Source of the DNA: Paramoeba atlantica
Lineage: Eukaryota; Discosea
Length of the DNA stretch: 64,000 nucleotides
Direction: 5' to 3'
NCBI GenBank assembly: GCA_977017575.1
Contig: CDRNVI010000084.1
Location: 44,019-108,018, forward strand
Numbering within the stretch: position 1 is the first letter of the stretch; each line of letters starts with the position of its first letter. A program made the position numbers and the translations under genes. Below are positions 1-10,046 of the stretch, one piece after another. A model generated the notes under the pieces. That model saw nothing but the letters and a program-made list of their open reading frames with translations. It had not been told where the DNA came from and made no database searches.

Positions 1-2436
1 TCTGCGCGAAGCGTGTTGGTGTCTTATCCGCAGGTTGTGATTTCTGGCCTCGAGCGCCCAAACCTCCTTTCAGCTCGGCTGGGTTTCGTCAACTTCCGGA
101 TGAGTAATCTTCGCGCTCACGGAAAGCTACGGGAAACGTGCCATGAGGACTTGTCTGCGCGAAGCGTGTTGGTGTCTTATCCGCAGGTTGTGATTTCTGG
201 CCTCGAGCGCCCAAACCTCCTTTCAGCTCGGCTGGGTTTCGTCAACTTCCGGATGAGTAATCTTCGCGCTCACGGAAAGCTAAGAGAAACGTGCCATGAG
301 GACTTGTCTGCGCGAAGCGTGTTGGTGTCTTATCCGCAGGTTGTGATTTCTGGCCTCGAGCGCCCAAACCTCCTTTCAGCTCGGCTGGGTTTCGTCAACT
401 TCCGGATGAGTAATCTTCGCGCTCACGGAAAGCTACGGGAAACGTGCCATGAGGACTTGTCTGCGCGAAGCGTGTTGGTGTCTTATCCGCAGGTTGTGAT
501 TTCTGGCCTCGAGCGCCCAAACCTCCTTTCAGCTCGGCTGGGTTTCGTCAACTTCCGGATGAGTAATCTTCGCGCTCACGGAAAGCTAAGAGAAACGTGC
601 CATGAGGACTTGTCTGCGCGAAGCGTGTTGGTGTCTTATCCGCAGGTTGTGATTTCTGGCCTCGAGCGCCCAAACCTCCTTTCAGCTCGGCTGGGTTTCG
701 TCAACTTCCGGATGAGTAATCTTCGCGCTCACGGAAAGCTACGGGAAACGTGCCATGAGGACTTGTCTGCGCGAAGCGTGTTGGTGTCTTATCCGCAGGT
801 TGTGATTTCTGGCCTCGAGCGCCCAAACCTCCTTTCAGCTCGGCTGGGTTTCGTCAACTTCCGGATGAGTAATCTTCGCGCTCACGGAAAGCTAAGAGAA
901 ACGTGCCATGAGGACTTGTCTGCGCGAAGCGTGTTGGTGTCTTATCCGCAGGTTGTGATTTCTGGCCTCGAGCGCCCAAACCTCCTTTCAGCTCGGCTTG
1001 GTTTCGTCAACTTCCGGATGAGTAATCTTCGCCCTCACGGAAAGCTACGGGAGACGTGCCATGAGGACTTGTCTGCGCGAAGCGTGTTGGTGTCTTATCC
1101 GCAGGTTGTGATTTCTGGCCTCGAGCGCCCAAACCTCCTTTCAGTTCGGCTTGGTTTCGTCAACTTCCGGATGAGTAATCTTCGCGCTCACGGAAATCTA
1201 CGGGAAACGTGCCATGAGGACTTGTCTGCGCGAAGCGTGTTGGTGTCTTATCCGCAGGTTGTGATTTCTGGCCTCGAGCGCCCAAACCTCCTTTCAGCTC
1301 GGCTTGGTTTCGTCAACTTCCGGATGAGTAATCTTCGCGCTCACGGAAATCTACGGGAAACGTGCCATGAGGACTTGTCTGCGCGAAGCGTGTTGGTGTC
1401 TTATCCGCAGGTTGTGATTTCTGGCCTCGAGCGCCCAAACCTCCTTTCAGCTCGGCTTGGTTTCGTCAACTTCCGGATGAGTAATCTTCGCGCTCACGGA
1501 AAGCTACGGGAAACGTGCCATGAGGACTTGTCTGCGCGAAGCGTGTTGGTGTCTTATCCGCAGGTTGTGATTTCTGGCCTCGAGCGCCCAAACCTCCTTT
1601 CAGCTCGGCTGGGTTTCGTCAACTTCCGGATGAGTAATCTTCGCGCTCACGGAAAGCTACGGGAAACGTGCCATGAGGACTTGTCTGCGCGAAGCGTGTT
1701 GGTGTCTTATCCGCAGGTTGTGATTTCTGGCCTCGAGCGCCTAAACCTCCTTTCAGCTCGGCTTGGTTTCGTCAACTTCCGGATGAGTAATCTTCGCGCT
1801 CACGGAAAGCTACGGGAGACGTGCCATGAGGACTTGTCTGCGCGAAGCGTGTTGGTGTCTTATCCGCAGGTTGTGATTTCTGGCCTCGAGCGCCCAAACC
1901 TCCTTTCAGCTCGGCTTGGTTTCGTCAACTTCCGGATGAGTAATCTTCGCGCTCACGGAAAGCTACGGGAAACGTGCCATGAGGACTTGTCTGCGCGAAG
2001 CGTGTTGGTGTCTTATCCGCAGGTTGTGATTTCTGGCCTCGAGCGCCTAAACCTCCTTTCAGCTCGGCTTGGTTTCGTCAACTTCCGGATGAGTAATCTT
2101 CGCGCTCACGGAAAGCTACGGGTGACGTGCCATGAGGACTTGTCTGCGCGAAGCGTGTTGGTGTCTTATCCGCAGGTTGTGATTTCTGGCCTCGAGCGCC
2201 CAAACCTCCTTTCAGTTCGGCTTGGTTTCGTCAACTTCCGGATGAGTAATCTTCGCGCTCACGGAAATCTACGGGAAACGTGCCATGAGGACTTGTCTGC
2301 GCGAAGCGTGTTGGTGTCTTATCCGCAGGTTGTGATTTCTGGCCTCGAGCGCCCAAACCTCCTTTCAGCTCGGCTTGGTTTCGTCAACTTCCGGATGAGT
2401 AATCTTCGCGCTCACGGAAAGCTAAGAGAAACGTGA
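1..2436. repeat. 153-bp tandem satellite, about 16 copies
   Basis: The same 153-bp unit repeats head to tail from the first base of the window to about 2436, so the array probably extends further left. Units are nearly identical. The first six alternate between a GCTACGGGAAACG and a GCTAAGAGAAACG form, and several later units carry a G-to-T change (CGGCTGGG to CGGCTTGG). Because 153 is divisible by three, one frame stays open for 807 codons, but I do not regard it as a gene. Read on the minus strand, each unit contains a segment resembling a direct repeat at the 5' side of the neighbouring RLE-1 retrotransposon (GGCGCTCGAGGCC core), so the satellite may derive from retroelement 5' repeats. 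Confidence 0.97.
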
Positions 2437-2731
2437 GGACTAGTCTGCGTCCTCCCGCAAGTTGTGATGTAAAGTCGATAAGAAGTTGATGTGCGAGATG
2501 AACTTGTCGAGTCACGTAAAAAAAAAGACTTTGTATTAAGTTCGGTTCTCATTTCGTCGCAATATACATATGGTATATATATAAAAAAAAGTGTTGCAGG
2601 AAGGGATGGTGCATCTACAATCCGCGAAGAAAGACAGCCGAGCAGAACAGGAGTTTCGGCGCTCGAGGCCATAAATCTTCACACATCGATGACAACGAAA
2701 TCTCACTTGACTCGAAGCTCTGAGGGGGCAC
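2437..2731. other. junction between satellite and RLE-1 element
   Basis: A degenerate partial satellite unit runs to about 2475, followed by A/T-rich sequence ending in a run of eight A at 2583-2590. Then come 34 bases (2591-2624) identical to 6676-6709, inside the gag gene of copy A. From 2627 the sequence is RLE-1 5' region: a roughly 45-bp segment at 2627-2672 recurs at 2837-2884. No gene is evident here. Confidence 0.6.
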
Positions 2732-5700
2732 TTGTCGCAACGCAACGCACTTGCAGTCCATCGTTTCACTTCACCCTTGCGTTTCCAGGGACTTCCTCCT
2801 TCCAAATATGCCGCCAAAGAAGATTTTGCACCAACCGCGAAGAAACACAGCCGAGCAGAACAGGAGTTTCGGCGCTCGAGGCCACAAACGCCCAGCTCTG
2901 AACGTTGCTTCTTAGATTGTATCTCAACACCTCGGAACGCAAACAGTACTTTCTCAGACTCTAACTCAACGTCCGATCCACCTCGCGAGCCTCCAAGCCC
3001 TCCTCAATTTCCGCTCGAGAAATCAGACGACGAAAGATTGGTTGTCTTATCAGAGGAAATCGGAACATCAGAAAATCAAGAAACAAAATCCGACACCCCC
3101 GAGGTGAATGCATTACCCCGGCCATTCGCGCCCAACGTCGACGCCCGAGAAGCTGTGAGATTCGTTGAGCAAAGCTCACTCGTCGTGCGACCCGCCGACA
3201 CTTCAGAAAACAAGGATGCAGACAGCATAATTTTCGTCGAGCATGCAGCATCTCATGACATTTGCGAAGACTTGCTAAACAATATCAATTCGGATTCACA
3301 TTTCCCTATACAAGAAGAGCAAATCTGGAAGCTTTCGTCACATTTAAAGAAAGGATCCCTGTGCACGATTGCCTGGACGTTTAGCAATCAAAACAATATG
3401 AACATTTCGATGGGGAAAATCACGAGCGTGTACCGACGCAAAGGAACAGGAAGGCTCAACATGCAGTATAAAGGAATTACGGGACACAAGCTAGGAGAAG
3501 GTTTTTCAGGGACATTACCACCACACGAAAGTGTCCGAATCTATAAGATAGTTTGGCATGCATCCGCTCCAACCTCGAACAAGATGGAAACGCACAATGA
3601 GCACGGCCAGGTGAAGCAAATCACAGAATCAGAAACCCCCATCCCAGCCGCACAGCCCATCTCTGATTGGACTCCTGATGATTTAGATCGCTCGCCGATA
3701 CCGACCTCGCGAATAATCCAGGCGGAGCTAATTCCAGCAGCAATAGCCACATATCGGGAACTTATGAGTGACTATGCGCGCAGCACGTATACTCAAAGAC
3801 ACAAAATTTGGCACGACGTTTTGTCCGCTATGAAGAGCTCTCTTGCTTCAATCAGACAGGCTTCCAATCGCAGAAGACGCCGTCGACCCTTTCCAAGTGA
3901 TGAAAATAACAATAGTGCAAACAATGGGGAAAATAAAACAGAGGACAGTGCAACCCTGTTGGCCTCCGATACGCGCGCGATCAAAAAAGCTACGAGGCTT
4001 GCCCTGGAAGGCTGCTCACGCAGGGCAGCGAAAGTGATGGATCAAACTTATACGCCAAACCCTTTATCGGATCAAGAGACACTTCAAAAGCTCAATGACC
4101 TTCATCCGCAAAACCCGTATCATATAAACCTCCCTGAGGACGCACCGCTGCTGACAGCGCTAGGGCCTGATGAATTAAAAGCGGCGAGCCAGAAATTGGC
4201 TAAGGGTGCTAGCCCGGGGCCCACAGGAACAACCGACGGATTGGTAAGGCTGTTGATCGACGACCCGGTGTGTAGCATGAGCTTATGCCATATGATGATG
4301 GATCTCATTAACGGATTCCTCCCTAAAGAAGTGATGCGTCGTCTCACCCGCGCCAGGCTGGTCGCGCTCCACAAACCGAATGGTGGAATAAGACCTGTCG
4401 CCATTGGGGAAGTGTTGATGAAATTAGCGGGATGCATTCTCGTACAAAGATACGAGAACATTCTAGAGCCACTGTTCGCGCCATTACAGCATGGAGTACT
4501 ATCGAAGGCAGGGTGCGAACGGGTAGTACACACCCTAAATGATCTGTATCTTGCTGGCTCAAACATTGTATCCATTGACGTCAAAAACGCATTCAATTCC
4601 CCTTCGCGCACGAAGATAGCCAAAGCAGTTTTTGGGTTGGCCACTTTAAAACCTTTTCATCGCTTCTTCTATGCAGAGTACTCGGAGGCGTCGGAGCTGT
4701 GTTATTACGGATCGTGGGGTCGACTCACCGGGGTTCTTTCGAGCACAAACGGTGTACGTCAAGGTTCCACTCTCTCAACAGTATACTTTTGCGCCTTTTT
4801 ACAACCAATTATTGAAACTTTGGCTGCAGAATTCCCTGACATCACGATTGCTGCATACGTTGATGATATTAACCTCGCTTCCCACGACACGCAACTCTTA
4901 AGCAAAGCTTTTGTACGCCTAAAAGAACTGCTGGCAGCGGAAGATCTCCTTGTATCAACTGAGAAGTGCGTCTGGTTCAGCGGGGTAAACAAGGAGCCTT
5001 TACCTGATGACATCAGGGATGCAGGGGTGAGAAATGAAGAAGATGCACTGAAAACACTCGGAGCTTTTATAGGAGATGATGATAAAGTTAGTGAGAAACT
5101 TTTAAGTACATTCAAAAAGCACGATGCAATTTTCAGGAGACTCAAGCTCATGGGAGCAAACAACGTGTCAACCCAATTGCTGTCAAAATGTGTAAACGTA
5201 CGGCAAACTTATCACATGCGTGTACATAACCCAACTGCGACTGAGGCATTAACGTTCAATTTTGACAATGCCATTGCGGAAGTTCTCACTTCGTGGTTTG
5301 GAAAGCTATCCGACGACCAGATTTCGCTACTTAGACTACCTGTAAAGAAAGGAGGCCTGGGTCTGACTGCGTGTCTACCTACCCGCAAAGCGGCATATGA
5401 ATCTTCGAAATTCACAGTTCTTGAACGCCCAAAAACCAATTCAGTTCGGACTGGGGAATTCCAAGAAGCGAATGCCAACATGCATAAGGACGTACCAGTA
5501 GACGAATCAACGCAGGCGGCAGAGATACACGCGAAAACTTGGGTGCAACTCACGGAGTCGGAATCTCACATGGCATCTATATTGCAAGCAACGACGCATA
5601 AAGGAAACTACGCATGGATCATGTCAAGCGCACGGTTTGTGCCATCTCATCTATTCACTCTGGCACTTTTACCTAGGCTAGGTCTAACTCATCCGGAACT

Positions 5701-6463
5701 TCCACCCCGAATGTTATGCCCAGGATGCAAAGTTCTACTAACATCCGGTTCCATTCTGACGCACATAGCAGGCTGCACAAAATGCTCAGGGCTCAACGCA
5801 ACCGTGAAACATAGCACGCTAGTGAATTTCCTCTATGAGTTAAGCTTGAAAGCTGGCATTCCTTGTGAGAAGGAACCGCGTCTATATTCAACGTATCGGT
5901 GCACGCAATGCAATGAAGTAGTCGGGCCGGAATACAGGCAGACACATAGTAAAGTGTGCGGAGGGAAATCTTTTCGCCGCTCTGGACCAGATCTCGTAAT
6001 TTACTGGAATGATGGAGAAATATATTACGATTTCACCGTGGTACATGAATTAGCGCCTTCAAATTTGGGAACGAAATGCAATAAGCTATTCCGGGACGCC
6101 ATCAAACGAAAACACGATACTTATGTCGCAACAAATAAAATCGCGAAAGAAAAATTCAGATGTATTCCCATCCTCTCTGGTGGATCCCTCCATTTCAATA
6201 CGAAGTCGCTGTTAATGGCCCTCGCAGATGCGGGCAGCGTACCTCGACAGCAGCTTCAGCTTGAGCTACAACTTTTGCTACAGGAGCAAAATGGTGCCAT
6301 ACTATATTCACAACTTCGGAATTACCTTGAGAAGGACAAGGGGGCGCTCCAGTTCGCTATATAAAGAGTTTCTAAAGAGGGGCAGAGCTTCTAAAGCCTG
6401 CAGTCAGGATAGATTTTTCAGAACTTGAGATAGTAATTGGCGCATTTACATAACAAAAAAAAA
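2625..6463 (+). mobile_element. RLE-1: non-LTR retrotransposon with restriction-like endonuclease
   Basis: A single-ORF LINE of the early-branching type that uses a C-terminal restriction-like endonuclease (R2/CRE-like), not an apurinic endonuclease. It has a 5' direct repeat (2627-2672 and 2837-2884), one long open frame and a 3' untranslated part ending in an A9 run near 6453-6463. The coding frame has no internal stop, so the copy looks young. It lies between the satellite and the 5' leader of YR copy A. A 34-base filler at its left edge copied from the downstream gag gene may be a trace of its integration. Confidence 0.8.
2732..6364 (+). CDS. RLE-type LINE polyprotein (RT + endonuclease)
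   Basis: An uninterrupted 1210-codon frame. The N-terminal third is low-complexity and contains a stretch near residues 210-270 that could be a small SH3/Tudor-like barrel. The reverse transcriptase follows: KLAKGASPGPTGTTDGL (about 490), SIDVKNAFNS (motif A), NGVRQGSTLS, and the catalytic AYVDD at residues 708-712. The C-terminus has cysteine-histidine fingers (CPGC from residue 996, then CTQC with H and C further on) and a PD...D endonuclease signature (P1086-D1087 ... D1100, within a YYDFTV context). The protein would nick target DNA and prime reverse transcription there. The start at 2732 is the first ATG of this frame; an ATG at 2808 lies in another frame and closes quickly. Confidence 0.88.
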   Translation: MSQRNALAVHRFTSPLRFQGLPPSKYAAKEDFAPTAKKHSRAEQEFRRSRPQTPSSERCFLDCISTPRNANSTFSDSNSTSDPPREPPSPPQFPLEKSDDERLVVLSEEIGTSENQETKSDTPEVNALPRPFAPNVDAREAVRFVEQSSLVVRPADTSENKDADSIIFVEHAASHDICEDLLNNINSDSHFPIQEEQIWKLSSHLKKGSLCTIAWTFSNQNNMNISMGKITSVYRRKGTGRLNMQYKGITGHKLGEGFSGTLPPHESVRIYKIVWHASAPTSNKMETHNEHGQVKQITESETPIPAAQPISDWTPDDLDRSPIPTSRIIQAELIPAAIATYRELMSDYARSTYTQRHKIWHDVLSAMKSSLASIRQASNRRRRRRPFPSDENNNSANNGENKTEDSATLLASDTRAIKKATRLALEGCSRRAAKVMDQTYTPNPLSDQETLQKLNDLHPQNPYHINLPEDAPLLTALGPDELKAASQKLAKGASPGPTGTTDGLVRLLIDDPVCSMSLCHMMMDLINGFLPKEVMRRLTRARLVALHKPNGGIRPVAIGEVLMKLAGCILVQRYENILEPLFAPLQHGVLSKAGCERVVHTLNDLYLAGSNIVSIDVKNAFNSPSRTKIAKAVFGLATLKPFHRFFYAEYSEASELCYYGSWGRLTGVLSSTNGVRQGSTLSTVYFCAFLQPIIETLAAEFPDITIAAYVDDINLASHDTQLLSKAFVRLKELLAAEDLLVSTEKCVWFSGVNKEPLPDDIRDAGVRNEEDALKTLGAFIGDDDKVSEKLLSTFKKHDAIFRRLKLMGANNVSTQLLSKCVNVRQTYHMRVHNPTATEALTFNFDNAIAEVLTSWFGKLSDDQISLLRLPVKKGGLGLTACLPTRKAAYESSKFTVLERPKTNSVRTGEFQEANANMHKDVPVDESTQAAEIHAKTWVQLTESESHMASILQATTHKGNYAWIMSSARFVPSHLFTLALLPRLGLTHPELPPRMLCPGCKVLLTSGSILTHIAGCTKCSGLNATVKHSTLVNFLYELSLKAGIPCEKEPRLYSTYRCTQCNEVVGPEYRQTHSKVCGGKSFRRSGPDLVIYWNDGEIYYDFTVVHELAPSNLGTKCNKLFRDAIKRKHDTYVATNKIAKEKFRCIPILSGGSLHFNTKSLLMALADAGSVPRQQLQLELQLLLQEQNGAILYSQLRNYLEKDKGALQFAI

Positions 6464-6585
6464 GATATTTTATGTATAAAATGGTTTTCTATAGACGCAA
6501 ATTAAGAAAATTTCATGTTGGAGTTTCTTGAACACACAACATTCTATAAATTGAATTTAAGAAACTACGACTATTCCGCCATCCT
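6364..6585. other. RLE-1 3' UTR and YR copy A leader
   Basis: Non-coding. The RLE-1 3' untranslated part runs to the A9 run near 6463. A/T-rich sequence follows up to a pyrimidine-containing stretch (ACTATTCCGCCATCC) directly before the gag start at 6586. I see no promoter element that I can name. Confidence 0.5.
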
Positions 6586-7383
6586 ATGCCGGACGGTCAG
6601 CCCTCCGTTTCTGACGTCATGCGTCAATTGACGCTGTTAACTACCAAATTCGAATCAAATTCAAGTCAATTGCAAGTGTTGCAGGAAGGGATGGTGCATC
6701 TACAATCCGAACTGAGACGGCTAGATCGTATGGAAGGAGATCTAAACAGGTTGAGCACGCAAAACAAGGAGGCGCTCCAAATGGTAGCACGATCCTCGGA
6801 CTCTCCGACGTACGATATTTCGGTGCACGATCTGCCGCAAGAACACGTGTTACAGCCCGAGCACTGGAAACCTGAGCATTACTGCTCGGACAATCTCCGA
6901 CGACAGCTCATCCAGCGCGTAGAGCACGAGGTGAGAAAACTATTTGGGAACTCTGCGGATCCTACGGCCGTGCCGGGAGATGCTATAGGTCTGAAGGACG
7001 CTCTAGACACGATTCAAAGTCACCTTGAATGCTGCGATGAACTGGTTAAACGGGGCCAGGAGGTGTCGATCAAATCGATTTCCCCTGCCATAGAAAACGT
7101 AATCTTCTTGCGCTACAAACACAAGTGGGGCCGTCGTGTTGCGCTGCAATGGAAAGACGCACTCAAGTGTGCGCCAATCGGATCTAAGTATGACACGGCG
7201 CACAACACCGCAATGGAATTTTACAAAAACTGCTCGATTGCTCAAGGCGCGGTTGCTGTCTCGCAAGCAAAAAACGGCGGAGGGCGCGGGTTCGCTGCCA
7301 GTGGGCGCGGGAGAATCCGCGGGCGTGGAGGTCGAGGAGGTCGTGGCTACGCAGCTGCGACGGCTGCTCCCTCGTCCCAATGA
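6586..7383 (+). CDS. Gag-like protein with coiled coil and RGG tail (YR copy A)
   Basis: 265 codons. Residues about 10-75 form a leucine-rich, coiled-coil-like region. A central region (about 95-220) is conserved with the second copy at 29452-30236, including RYKHKWGR, SIAQGA and NGGGRG. The C-terminus is an arginine-glycine (RGG/RGRGGRGG) tail typical of RNA-binding proteins, and there is no CCHC knuckle. I infer a nucleocapsid-like role from position and tail; it is not recognisable as a standard Gag by sequence. Confidence 0.6.
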   Translation: MPDGQPSVSDVMRQLTLLTTKFESNSSQLQVLQEGMVHLQSELRRLDRMEGDLNRLSTQNKEALQMVARSSDSPTYDISVHDLPQEHVLQPEHWKPEHYCSDNLRRQLIQRVEHEVRKLFGNSADPTAVPGDAIGLKDALDTIQSHLECCDELVKRGQEVSIKSISPAIENVIFLRYKHKWGRRVALQWKDALKCAPIGSKYDTAHNTAMEFYKNCSIAQGAVAVSQAKNGGGRGFAASGRGRIRGRGGRGGRGYAAATAAPSSQ

Positions 7384-7554
7384 CGGGACCTCGGGGCCGG
7401 ACGACCCCTGACACGGTACGGCTGCTCGGGAGGCCGCACCGTAGAGACGATAACCACGGAATTCCCTGGTCCCGGCCAGGTCCCGATCAGAGAAAATTAT
7501 TTAGGCCACAATATAAGGTTAAAAAACATAAATTATCTCGAGCTTCCAGAAGAT

Positions 7555-9738
7555 GTGCTAGAGAGCTGTGTGCGACGAGCGGAAGAAATTTTCCGCGAAA
7601 AGTTTTCTCCAGGAACGCAGGAAATTATGAAGAGACTATGGCGAAGATTCGCAAGTTTCGGGGAACAGGTTCACTCCCAAGGATACGCGCTCGACGAAGA
7701 GAGGATGCTTTCCGCCTTTGCGCTCCATCTTTACGATCAAGAGGGCGTGAAAGGCCAAACAGTGGTGCAATATTTGTGCCACCTCGCGAACGAGTACTCC
7801 CTCTCGGGTGTGAAACTAGATGTAGCTCGGATGGATGCCTTAAAAATGGCCATGATGCGAAGGGCTTCTCCTGCTATAAAAGCGAACCCTATGTCTCGAG
7901 AGCAGGTAGTTCACTTTTTGAAGCAACCGCAACTGGCAGATATAGAAAGAACATTCATAATGGTGTACTGGCTCAGCGGCCAGAGGCCAGGCGAACTGCT
8001 AACTCTCAATGTGGACGAAGTGTCGATCACTTCCGAGGACAACGACGAGACACACTTAGCTATCTGGATGTTAAACCCGGCCAAGAATGTCACAAATCAG
8101 GAAAGGAGTACGCCCCGCTGCATACGAATGGTGATTCCTCAGGCCTGGAAGAAAACAATTCAAACCACTCTATGGACTTATCGGAGGATAGGTCGCGAAA
8201 AATGGTTCGGGGAAGTGGACTTGAGAAAACTAAATCTGGCATTGAAAAAACTGCCGGCCGTTTTGAACCATCCTCGACTGAAGGAGAGGTTCAGTTTGTA
8301 TTCGATTCGCAGAGGAGCGCTTCAACACCTTGCAGCGTTGGACGCGACAGCGCCGGATATTCAATGCTCAACTCGACATGTATCGGAAAACTCCCTTCGC
8401 GCTTACCTGGGATCCTACATGGATCCGAAAGCGGTGAAAGGTTTAGAGGTATCGAGACTACTAGGTGTACAGGCACCTCTGTATACGGAATTTCCCATGA
8501 GAGAACGAGGAACGTCTACCCGGAAAGATACCTTGACTCCACCCCCTACGAGGACACCAATCGAAATAGATTTGCCCCTCTGGGGGAGCGAGAATCCGAC
8601 CCCGGTTGCCGTGAGCGAGCGATCGTCAAAGAGGACTCCTTGCGAAACGATGGCTTGCGAAACCCCGCGCTGGGAACCCTCGGGCAGGTTCGAAACACCC
8701 TGTTTTCAGAATGTGGCGAGAATACTCCCTTTGTCAACCCCACCACTGCCCGGAGTTTCCTCGACCCTCGCCGTTTTAGCGCCGGAGAGCGACATACCAG
8801 AATCGTGGTCGATCGAAAAGTCCGGCGCTCCCCCTCTCGCCGCCCTGGAATTTCCTCCCGTGCCTCGGTTTTCCGAGCGACCTCGCCTACAGGATCCAAT
8901 CCCCGAGTTTCCATTACAGGACAGCCTGTTTCGTACCCCCGCTCTGGTGCCAGAACCTCCCACCATCATTTCCCTGTCGCCCCCTCGGCAACAAAGTTTC
9001 CAAAGTCAACCAACGTTCTTCCCCTCCTGGCTTGCCCAGCCGGAGAGAATGCAACAGCCGGAGATTGTCAACCCGGAGAACGTGTTTTCCTCCCCAAGCC
9101 ACGCTCAAGGCATGACACCTTCGACTTTGACGCAGTTTCCCCTAGTCTCTCAGACTATCATACCGGTTCAAGTGGTATCTTCCCTTTCTCCGCAAGCCCC
9201 GACGCCACACCAGAAAAAACCCAGTCCAGTGTTGGGTTCTCCCCCCCCTCGGCTTCTGGCCCCACATCAGGAAGCACCAAGTCTGATGGTGTGCTCCCCC
9301 ACTTCCCAGGCTCTGACGCCACATCAGGAAACACCAAGTCCGGTAGTGTCTTTTCGCACACCCGGGGCTCTGACGCCCCGTCAGGAAAGCTCAAGTCAAG
9401 CTCCTCCGTACATCACACCAGGTTTTGCCACTCCCGCAACTCCGTTCAACTTTTTGGCGTATCGGGACGCCGATCATTGGACCCCGCCTCCTCAGCCAAC
9501 GCCGCCCCCCAATCCGCCGCCCGTAATTCATTACGAACCGCCGATGCAGAAAAAACGGTATCGAGTTCCTCAATACTTGTACAACCCGACAGGGACGGAC
9601 TACGCGTCTCCCGTTCAATCGCGGGCGAGATTCAAGAAGGCAAAAAGAGACGAACGGGAAAGGGAACTGGCACAAGCGGAGCACGACGACATGGTAGCAC
9701 AAAGGGAGATGGAGTCCGATACGGAACGGGACATCTAG
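7555..9738 (+). CDS. Tyrosine recombinase with proline-rich C-terminal extension (YR copy A)
   Basis: 727 codons. The first 310 residues form a tyrosine-recombinase core: SGQRPGELL supplies the first arginine box, YSIRRGALQHLA the second box, and TRHVSENSLRAYLG the histidine and the candidate nucleophilic tyrosine. The same blocks recur in copy B. The remaining 400 or so residues are Pro/Ser/Thr-rich with repeated TPHQE-type segments, not usual for recombinases. It would join and resolve circular element DNA. An overlapping 853-codon frame on the same strand (7380-9941) is probably only a shadow over most of its length, although its last part may lead into the RT. Confidence 0.75.
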   Translation: MLESCVRRAEEIFREKFSPGTQEIMKRLWRRFASFGEQVHSQGYALDEERMLSAFALHLYDQEGVKGQTVVQYLCHLANEYSLSGVKLDVARMDALKMAMMRRASPAIKANPMSREQVVHFLKQPQLADIERTFIMVYWLSGQRPGELLTLNVDEVSITSEDNDETHLAIWMLNPAKNVTNQERSTPRCIRMVIPQAWKKTIQTTLWTYRRIGREKWFGEVDLRKLNLALKKLPAVLNHPRLKERFSLYSIRRGALQHLAALDATAPDIQCSTRHVSENSLRAYLGSYMDPKAVKGLEVSRLLGVQAPLYTEFPMRERGTSTRKDTLTPPPTRTPIEIDLPLWGSENPTPVAVSERSSKRTPCETMACETPRWEPSGRFETPCFQNVARILPLSTPPLPGVSSTLAVLAPESDIPESWSIEKSGAPPLAALEFPPVPRFSERPRLQDPIPEFPLQDSLFRTPALVPEPPTIISLSPPRQQSFQSQPTFFPSWLAQPERMQQPEIVNPENVFSSPSHAQGMTPSTLTQFPLVSQTIIPVQVVSSLSPQAPTPHQKKPSPVLGSPPPRLLAPHQEAPSLMVCSPTSQALTPHQETPSPVVSFRTPGALTPRQESSSQAPPYITPGFATPATPFNFLAYRDADHWTPPPQPTPPPNPPPVIHYEPPMQKKRYRVPQYLYNPTGTDYASPVQSRARFKKAKRDERERELAQAEHDDMVAQREMESDTERDI

Positions 9739-9935
9739 GTCCAAACAAAAACGAGGCGATCACAGATTATGGAGCCTGCGTCGCCGCACCAATAGGTGTC
9801 GGCACCTCGCCGTGGAAAGTGTTATTTGATTTCGCGTCATATGGGTATGCGCGATCGGGAAAACTTTTCAGCGAGAGAAATAGCAAGAAACCGCCGCAAT
9901 GGCCGTTAGACCCGATGCCTGCGACGCGGTTAGAT

Positions 9936-10046
9936 GTATAGCTTGACTTGCCCCGCTCGGGTGCCAGTCACGCACACTTCCTGTAGGATGGAAGGTCGGA
10001 CGTTAACCTCATTCCCTTGCAGGAGAATTAAGTGTATCTGTATTTT
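9936..10046 (+). repeat. left inverted terminal repeat of VIPER-like element
   Basis: 111 bases, starting GTATAGCTTGACTTGCCCCG, that reappear as the reverse complement at 16583-16693. Inverted ends are known for DIRS-type elements. Confidence 0.85.

Larger units (their letters stand above)
6464..9935 (+). mobile_element. YR retroelement fossil, family 1, copy A (5' part)
   Basis: A DIRS-related tyrosine-recombinase retroelement: Gag-like gene, then a YR gene with a long proline-rich tail, then the beginning of a reverse transcriptase. It is split by the VIPER-like element and a MITE (9936-16970); the RT start resumes at 16971 and is cut short near 17360. Gag and YR frames are otherwise open, so the copy is fairly young but broken (one nested insertion and loss of the 3' part). 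Copy B of the same family lies on the minus strand at 22026-30240. Confidence 0.65.

Noticed and set aside
13-2436. 807-codon open frame over the satellite, a possible repeat protein
   Set aside because: The unit is exactly 51 codons, so openness follows automatically. Unit differences change amino acids freely, and the unit resembles retroelement 5' repeats on the other strand.
1-2436. CRISPR array
   Set aside because: Units are 153 bp with no distinct spacers, and the window is eukaryotic.
7380-9941. 853-codon frame overlapping the copy A recombinase
   Set aside because: The overlapping 7555-9738 frame carries all recombinase motifs and is matched by copy B. The longer frame has no motif and follows composition of the proline-rich tail; only its last part might belong to the RT start.
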